NCBI GenBank assembly: GCA_002294665.1 | Contig: DBFQ01000036.1 | Span: forward strand, 1 to 9,370 | Reading direction: 5' to 3' | Source: Candidatus Aminicenantes bacterium UBA876 | Lineage (GTDB): Bacteria > Acidobacteriota > Aminicenantia > UBA2199 | Length of the DNA stretch: 9,370 nt | Shown: positions 4,215-9,370 of the stretch, one piece after another | Position numbering within the stretch: the first letter of the stretch is position 1 | How the letters are laid out: every line of letters begins with the position of its first letter | Made by a program: the position numbers and the translations under genes | Notes under the pieces: model-generated | The model's database searches: none | What the model saw: only the letters and a program-made list of their open reading frames with translations | What the model was told of the DNA's origin: nothing

Positions 4215-7163
4215 ATGACGCTTCAAGTCAACCAACTGAAAAACACGAATGAATTCCGCCAGGCGTTGTTCCCGGATCTGAAACTCGATGACCGGGCCCT
4301 GAACTGGGAGACCACTGAAGAACTGCTGCAATACGATATTCACATGCTCGACGCGCTGATTCGTGCCGAGAGCCTGCACAAGCTCAAGCATTGCGCCTTT
4401 CACGAAGACGTGAAACCGTTTGACCCGGACCCGGTCTCCGCGTTGGCGCGTATCCGGCAATACCTGTCCAGTTTTGATTCCAAGCTTTTTCTTTTCAGTC
4501 GCTCGGAGCGCCAGACATTCGGATTCATCCTCGAAAACCTCAGCGAATACCTGCTTCGGCGCGAAGGTGGCAGCGGGGATCGTGAACGCCAGCAATTATT
4601 TCGTGATTACCGTTTCTGGGCGGAAAACTTTTTCACGGTACTGGACCAGAAACTGACCGGCATGATCGTTGAGGTCAAAGATGAAGGGGAAATCGGAACC
4701 GAATCTGCTTATCTCCGGTTTGAGAGCGATTCGATCCGGATTCCGCTGTATCCTTTTGTGTTGATCCGTGACCAGCGGCGCTTGTTTCTCGAACGCGTGA
4801 TCCCCGGAGGCCTGGAATACCTGGATATTACGGAGGGGCACCATCGCCGTTTTACCCGTAGAGACCTGGATTTGCCCGTATTCACCTATCTGTGTTCCAT
4901 CCTGGATGTTGAAACCGCCCGCCTGATCGCGCTGCGCCTGACCGCCGCCGACCACGAACTTGCCGCCCGGCTGGATCAGCTTGAACGCGTACTGGCACTT
5001 TTCGCGAGCCAGGCATTCCCCGCCTGTATGGAAAACCTGGAACCGCTGGCTCCGGAACGCATGCATTTCCCGCTGCTGGTTTTAATCAAAGCGCGCTGTC
5101 ATTTCGCGCTGAATCAAATCAGCGAGATGCAGCACCTGCTGCAGAAATTTGTGCTTTTCTTTCCCTTTTATCCAGAGACATTTGAGTTGATGGGCGACGC
5201 CGCCCGGCTGGAAGGCAAATTTGAGAAAGCCGTCAGTTTTTATGAAAAATTCCTGCGGCTTTCTTTTTCCGAGGAAGTCAGCGAAAAGTTGAAAGCCGTC
5301 CGCGAGCGCATGAAGACCGAACAGCCGAAGGAATCGCGTCCGGACGAACCTTTCCTGGAAATTGAAGCGCCGGATGAGGTTGCGCTGCCGCAATTGGTGG
5401 GACGCGAGCGGGAAATCCGCCAGATGCTGGAGATCCTGGTTTCCGGCAAGCGTTCCAGTGTCCTGCTGGTGGGAGAAAGCGGGGTGGGTCGCAGCGCGCT
5501 GCTTTCCGCCCTGTCCCGCAGGCTGTCGGATGGTGAAGCCCCGGCCATGATGGAAGCGCGGGGAATGCGGGAAATCAATTTTCTTCACCTGCTGGCGGGC
5601 GCCAAGTATCGTGGCCAATTCGAGGAGAAGGCGCTGAAAATGCTCAATGACTTTTCGCGCCGCAATGATATCCTCGTGCTTGAAGACATCCACCTGATGA
5701 TGTCTCCCGGAGGCGCCCGCGGCACTTCGCTGGACCTGGTCAATATCCTCAAGCCGTTTCTGCGGGACGGCTCCATCCAGGTGATCGCCACCACCAATTA
5801 CGAAGAGATGAAAAACACGGTGGAACGGGATCATACCCTGATGGGTTTTCTGCAGCCTGTTCAGGTCGCAGAGTTGTCCCGGGATGATACGGAAAAAATC
5901 CTGATCCGGCGTGCGCAGACCGCGGCCCGGGACCTGCGCATGGATATCGGGGCGCATGTCATTGAGGCCGTGGTGGAAAGCGCCGCGCGACATTTGAAAT
6001 CACGGCGCCTGCCCCTCTCCGCCCTGATTCTGCTGGAGCGCTGCATCTCCAAGTTGAAGCTCAAGGTGAACGCGGGTGATACCCGGCGCATGGAAATGAC
6101 GGAAGACGATGTGACCGAGGCTCTGGCGGATATGCTGAACCTGCCCCAGAGCCGGCTGTCCATTTCGATGAAGCGCACGCTTTCCCGGCTGCCGGAGCGC
6201 CTGGCCCGCGAGATTGTGGGCCAGGATGAAGCCTTGCGCAGGTTGTCCGCCGTAGTCACCATGAATAAAATGAACCTGGGGCTGAAGCCGCGCCGGCCGG
6301 ACGGGGTGTTTCTCTTCGTGGGCCCCACCGGAGTGGGCAAGACCGAAACCGCGCTGGCCCTGGCCCGTGCCCTTTATGGTTCCGAGGACCACCTTATCCG
6401 TATCGATATGTCGGAATACATGGAACGTTTTACATACTCGCGTTTTGTCGGCGCCGCGCCGGGTTACGTGGGGTACCAGGATACGAACCAACTGACCGAC
6501 CGCGTCCGCCAGAACCCGTTTTCCATTGTATTGCTGGACGAAGTGGAGAAAGCGGATCCCCAATTGCTGAACATCTTTCTACAGGTGTTTGACGCCGGGC
6601 GGCTGACGGATGCGCGTGGCAATGCGGTGGATTTTTCCCATACCACTTTCATCATGACTTCCAACATCGGGACTTCGCTTTTCCAGGCGGAGCGCCTGGG
6701 ATTCCAGAATCGTTCTCAAGGCCGCGGTGTTTCGCGCGCGGCACGGGAAAAAGCGTTGCGTCGATTCTTTACTCCCGAATTCCTGAACCGCGTGGATGAG
6801 ATTGTCTATTTCGATCACCTGGAAGAGCAGGAGATTTTCCGCATCATTGAACTGCAGTTGCAACCCGTACGCCGGCAGCTTCAGCGCCAGGGAAAGCACC
6901 TGGAAGTGGCGGATGATGTCTGCCGGCTGCTGGCGGCGGAAGGTTATTCTCTGGAATTCGGCGCCCGGAACCTGACCCGGGTGATCCAGAACCGCTTGCT
7001 CGAGCCCATATCCAGGGTCGCGCTGAGAGAGGAATGGGCAACCGCGGTCAAGGTCGAATGCGTATTGAAAAACGGAGGGATTGTCGTGGAGACGAGCGCG
7101 GAAGCGTTCGCGGCGACCGGCGGCGGTCGGGCCGCAATTGAAAAGGAATCGGAAATACAATGA
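4215..7163 (+). CDS. ClpA/ClpC-like AAA+ unfoldase with novel N-terminus and degenerate first ATPase ring
   Basis: This is 982 residues from the ATG at 4215, chosen because the promoter excludes the earlier TTG; an ATG at 4191 is possible but has no better ribosome site. Residues 1-286 match no family I recognise. TPR-like helices follow at about 287-362, then a linker, NBD1 (about 393-647) and NBD2 (about 657-952). No Clp N-domain and no ClpB middle coiled coil are seen. NBD2 is intact: GPTGVGKT 703-710, Asp775-Glu776, pore loop GYVG 750-753, sensor Asn817, Arg finger 859, sensor-2 Arg918. NBD1 keeps pore loop KYRG (Tyr465) but has Arg426 in the Walker A lysine position, Glu490-Asp491 in place of Asp-Glu, and Gly-Phe where two Arg fingers belong. 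Leu-Gly-Phe at 828-830 sits where ClpA/ClpC carry the ClpP-docking loop. It probably unfolds proteins in the cytoplasm. It overlaps the lpxC fusion gene by 4 bp. Confidence 0.9.
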   Translation: MTLQVNQLKNTNEFRQALFPDLKLDDRALNWETTEELLQYDIHMLDALIRAESLHKLKHCAFHEDVKPFDPDPVSALARIRQYLSSFDSKLFLFSRSERQTFGFILENLSEYLLRREGGSGDRERQQLFRDYRFWAENFFTVLDQKLTGMIVEVKDEGEIGTESAYLRFESDSIRIPLYPFVLIRDQRRLFLERVIPGGLEYLDITEGHHRRFTRRDLDLPVFTYLCSILDVETARLIALRLTAADHELAARLDQLERVLALFASQAFPACMENLEPLAPERMHFPLLVLIKARCHFALNQISEMQHLLQKFVLFFPFYPETFELMGDAARLEGKFEKAVSFYEKFLRLSFSEEVSEKLKAVRERMKTEQPKESRPDEPFLEIEAPDEVALPQLVGREREIRQMLEILVSGKRSSVLLVGESGVGRSALLSALSRRLSDGEAPAMMEARGMREINFLHLLAGAKYRGQFEEKALKMLNDFSRRNDILVLEDIHLMMSPGGARGTSLDLVNILKPFLRDGSIQVIATTNYEEMKNTVERDHTLMGFLQPVQVAELSRDDTEKILIRRAQTAARDLRMDIGAHVIEAVVESAARHLKSRRLPLSALILLERCISKLKLKVNAGDTRRMEMTEDDVTEALADMLNLPQSRLSISMKRTLSRLPERLAREIVGQDEALRRLSAVVTMNKMNLGLKPRRPDGVFLFVGPTGVGKTETALALARALYGSEDHLIRIDMSEYMERFTYSRFVGAAPGYVGYQDTNQLTDRVRQNPFSIVLLDEVEKADPQLLNIFLQVFDAGRLTDARGNAVDFSHTTFIMTSNIGTSLFQAERLGFQNRSQGRGVSRAAREKALRRFFTPEFLNRVDEIVYFDHLEEQEIFRIIELQLQPVRRQLQRQGKHLEVADDVCRLLAAEGYSLEFGARNLTRVIQNRLLEPISRVALREEWATAVKVECVLKNGGIVVETSAEAFAATGGGRAAIEKESEIQ

Positions 7164-8494
7164 AAAAGATTCTGGTGGTCGATGACGAAAAAAACATCCA
7201 GGTTTCCCTGGCCTCGGTCCTGGAAGACGAGGGATATCATACTTTTTTCGCTTCTTCAGGCGAAGAAGCTCTGGAAAAAATCAGCAACATCAATCCGGAT
7301 GCGGTTCTGCTGGATATCTGGTTACCCGGAATTGACGGTCTTGAGACCCTGGACCGCATCCTGACCGGGGATCCGTCCCAGATCGTGATCATGATTTCCG
7401 GGCACGGAAGTATCACCGCCGCGGTGAGCGCGGTCAAACTGGGCGCTTACGATTTTCTGGAAAAACCCCTGAGCCTCGACAAGGTGCTCTTTGTGCTGAA
7501 ACGTGGACTGGAGCACAAGCAGGTCCTGGAGGAAAACCTGAAGTTGAAATCGATGCTGGAAGCGCAATCGCGCACGGAAACGGATGAGAGGGGAGATACC
7601 GGACAAAAACGCGATAGTTCCGGCATTTTGACCTACGATTACTCGGACCCCAAGGTATCCCGTCCCCAGCGCACGGTGCGGGATTCCAGCATTTTTTACG
7701 GCATCGGCCTGCATTCCGGTCAAAAAACCGGCATGGTGATCAAACCGTTGCCTCCGGGGAAAGGCATCCGTTTTGAGAATATCTCCGAGAATGGGTACGT
7801 CCCCGCGCGGGTGGAGTACCTGGATTCCACCAACCATGCCACTTCCGTGAAACGAGACCGTCTGGAAGCCAGAACCATTGAACATCTGATGGCCACCCTG
7901 CATGCTTTCGGGATCACGAACCTGGCCATCAAGATCAACAAGGAAGTGCCGATCGGGGATGGATCCGCGTCGGCATTCTGCGATTTTATCCGCAGCAGCG
8001 GCGTGGTCGACCAGGAAGCGTTTATCCCCGAGGTGGTGATCGATCGTCCGCTGATCATCGGTGATGAGTCCGAACAGGGCAAATTCATCCGCGTTGATCC
8101 CGCCGATCATTTCGAAGTCCGTTATACATTGATCTATCCGGAACCGCTGGGGAGGATGTCGCACCATTTTATCCTGGATGGCCCGGAAAGCTTCGAGAAA
8201 GAGATCGCCCCGGCGCGGACCTATGGTTTCATGCACGAAATGAACGAGTTGTCGAAACTGGGGCTCGCCGAGGGCGGACGCATGAACAATTTCATCCTCA
8301 TCGATGAGGGCAAGGTGATCAACACTTCCCTGCGTTTCCCCGACGAGTTGGCGCGGCACAAGATTCTGGATATCATCGGTGATTTCTACCTGCTGGGCAG
8401 GCCGATCCGCGGACGGGTGACGGCGCAGAGAACCGGGCATGCCGACAATGCCCGCATGGTCAACCTGATTCGAGAGCAATTCCTGCGGGCCTGA
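7160..8494 (+). CDS. lpxC: Response-regulator receiver fused to LpxC deacetylase
   Basis: This 444-residue fusion joins an NtrX-like receiver (1-120) to LpxC (about 169-444). The receiver has the acidic pair Asp8-Asp9, phospho-acceptor Asp52, Ser80 and Lys102, so it should be phosphorylatable. A helical, then polar linker (about 121-165) takes the place before which a sigma54-activator domain would normally follow. LpxC removes acetate from UDP-3-O-acyl-GlcNAc, the committed step of lipid A synthesis in the cytoplasm. Zinc and catalytic residues are all present: Glu241-His242 (TIEHLM), His400 and Asp404 (HKILD), His427 (GHADN); Thr354 (ARTYGF) matches the substrate-contact Thr. The protein stops 17 residues after His427, so the C-terminal tail of about 40 residues in E. 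coli LpxC is missing. The ATG overlaps the unfoldase stop as ATGA, implying translational coupling. No partner histidine kinase is in the window. Both domain calls are firm. Confidence 0.96.
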   Translation: MKKILVVDDEKNIQVSLASVLEDEGYHTFFASSGEEALEKISNINPDAVLLDIWLPGIDGLETLDRILTGDPSQIVIMISGHGSITAAVSAVKLGAYDFLEKPLSLDKVLFVLKRGLEHKQVLEENLKLKSMLEAQSRTETDERGDTGQKRDSSGILTYDYSDPKVSRPQRTVRDSSIFYGIGLHSGQKTGMVIKPLPPGKGIRFENISENGYVPARVEYLDSTNHATSVKRDRLEARTIEHLMATLHAFGITNLAIKINKEVPIGDGSASAFCDFIRSSGVVDQEAFIPEVVIDRPLIIGDESEQGKFIRVDPADHFEVRYTLIYPEPLGRMSHHFILDGPESFEKEIAPARTYGFMHEMNELSKLGLAEGGRMNNFILIDEGKVINTSLRFPDELARHKILDIIGDFYLLGRPIRGRVTAQRTGHADNARMVNLIREQFLRA

Positions 8495-8502
8495 TTCCGG
8501 AC

Positions 8503-9370
8503 CTATTCGCTGCGTTCCCCGGCCAGAGAGGCCAGGAATCCCTTGCGAATGCTGATGGGATCATTGTACTGACCCAGCAGGAACATCAGTTTCGTGATAC
8601 TGGCGGCAAATGTCATGTCGCCACCGTGCACGGCGCCGGCCTCCAGCAGCCGGGCGCCTGATTCGTACAATCCCGGATCCAGTCGCCCGGCGCCGGTTTC
8701 GCTCAGGATGACGACCAGGCGGCCTTCGCGGTGCCACTGACAAACCCGGTCGATCAGGTCCGGATCTTTGGAAGAGACGTTGCCTGCGCCGAATGCCACC
8801 AGTACAATCGCGCGCACATCATCCGCGGGCCGGAAATGGCTGGTTCGGCAGCCCGGGAACAGGCGGTAAACGGCAACGGCATTGTCCATGTCGGTCAGGA
8901 TGTGGAACAGGCCGCCGGGCACGGGCAGCAGGTTGCGATGGTAGATCTCGATATCCATGCCCACCCGTGCCAGCAAGGGGTAATTCGGCGAAGAAAAAGC
9001 GTCGAAGTGATTGATATGACTCTTTACGGTGCGGTTCCCCCGCATCAGTCGATGGTCGAAGAGAATGCCCACTTCGCGGATCTCCGACAAGGCCAACTCC
9101 ACCGCATTGATCAGGTTCCCCCGCGCATCACTGCGGAGTTCACTCAGGGGTTTCTGCGCTCCGGTCAGGATCACCGGGAATGGGGGATTTGCGAGCATGA
9201 AGGACAGGGCCGAAGCCGTGTATGCCAGGGTGTCGGTCCCGTGACTGATGACTACGCCTTCCACGCGGTTTCGGTAGTCGCGGATCAGTTCAGCCAGCGT
9301 TTTCCAGTGCTCGGCCCCCAGATCGGAACTGTCCAGCATGAAGGGGATTTCAATTTGAATATCGGCCAGG
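8503..9370 (-). CDS. L-asparaginase, type I (cytoplasmic), 5' end outside the window
   Basis: The frame stays open through 9370 with no start needed at 9339: the ten residues before that Met (ending in EIPF) continue the family alignment, so the gene is cut by the window edge. About 288 residues are visible. Numbering from the Met at 9339, the substrate-binding DSSD is at 3-6, the catalytic HGTDT at 33-37 (Thr35, Asp36), SELRSDAR at 66-73 and the catalytic-type Lys at 106 in TVKSH. The N-terminal TGGTIG with the nucleophilic Thr, about 55 residues further upstream, is not in view. The visible part matches E. coli AnsA in order and length. The enzyme hydrolyses asparagine to aspartate and ammonia. 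Its stop lies only 8 bp from the lpxC stop in tail-to-tail orientation, and it has no evident functional tie to it. Confidence 0.93.
   Translation of the reverse strand, partial: LADIQIEIPFMLDSSDLGAEHWKTLAELIRDYRNRVEGVVISHGTDTLAYTASALSFMLANPPFPVILTGAQKPLSELRSDARGNLINAVELALSEIREVGILFDHRLMRGNRTVKSHINHFDAFSSPNYPLLARVGMDIEIYHRNLLPVPGGLFHILTDMDNAVAVYRLFPGCRTSHFRPADDVRAIVLVAFGAGNVSSKDPDLIDRVCQWHREGRLVVILSETGAGRLDPGLYESGARLLEAGAVHGGDMTFAASITKLMFLLGQYNDPISIRKGFLASLAGERSE

Noticed and set aside
5082..5993. 303-codon minus-strand open frame opposite the unfoldase
   Set aside because: It is antisense to the TPR and NBD1 coding region, whose conserved motifs are on the plus strand, and the translation is His/Gln-rich without domain features.
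7322..8479. 385-codon open frame on the minus strand opposite receiver-LpxC
   Set aside because: It is a shadow of the real gene in GC-rich DNA. Its translation shows no recognisable domain, while the plus strand carries every catalytic motif of the receiver and LpxC.
8479..8539. 7-bp inverted repeat ATTCCTG/CAGGAAT around the lpxC-asparaginase junction as a terminator
   Set aside because: The loop would be 47 nt, there is no T tract, and both arms lie in coding sequence. Chance is more likely.

Overview
The window comes from a diderm (Gram-negative type) bacterium with a GC-rich genome. It encodes LpxC, the committed enzyme of lipid A synthesis, together with a Hanks-type Ser/Thr kinase, a Clp-class AAA+ unfoldase and a beta-oxidation type acyl-CoA dehydrogenase. 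The NtrX-like receiver domain, the TPR-kinase and the short-word intergenic repeats suggest a deltaproteobacterial, acidobacterial or Aminicenantes-like lineage. That placement is impressionistic and was not tested.

Layout. Positions 1-166 are a non-coding mosaic of short tandem repeats, a GC-rich hairpin and a direct repeat. Positions 167-3989 hold a minus-strand gene set, read right to left: a membrane-anchored helical-repeat Ser/Thr kinase (start placed at 3989), an acyl-CoA dehydrogenase and a small membrane YHS-domain protein. The gaps are 20 and 35 bp, so this is probably one operon. Positions 3990-4214 are a divergent control region. It has a perfect consensus plus-strand sigma70-type promoter (TTGACA, 17 bp, TATAAT) and a good minus-strand promoter, with their -35 boxes 5 bp apart inside a 13-bp palindrome. 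Positions 4215-8494 hold a plus-strand pair joined by an ATGA overlap: a ClpA/ClpC-like unfoldase, then a response-regulator receiver fused to a complete LpxC. Positions 8503-9370 carry the 3' part of a cytoplasmic (type I) L-asparaginase gene on the minus strand. It converges on lpxC and runs off the right edge.

How the parts may work together. In E. coli, LpxC abundance is set by the AAA+ protease FtsH and the membrane TPR protein LapB. Here LpxC is fused to a phospho-receiver, is translationally coupled to a Clp-type unfoldase, and diverges from a membrane-anchored helical-repeat kinase. The catalytic residues of LpxC and of the receiver are all present. The unfoldase has an intact second ATPase ring but a degenerate first one, and a long unrecognised N-terminal region plus TPR replaces the Clp N-domain. 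The LpxC part lacks the C-terminal tail that FtsH uses in E. coli. I infer a self-contained lipid A control module with phosphorylation and/or unfoldase input. This is a hypothesis from domain content and gene arrangement, not something the sequence proves.
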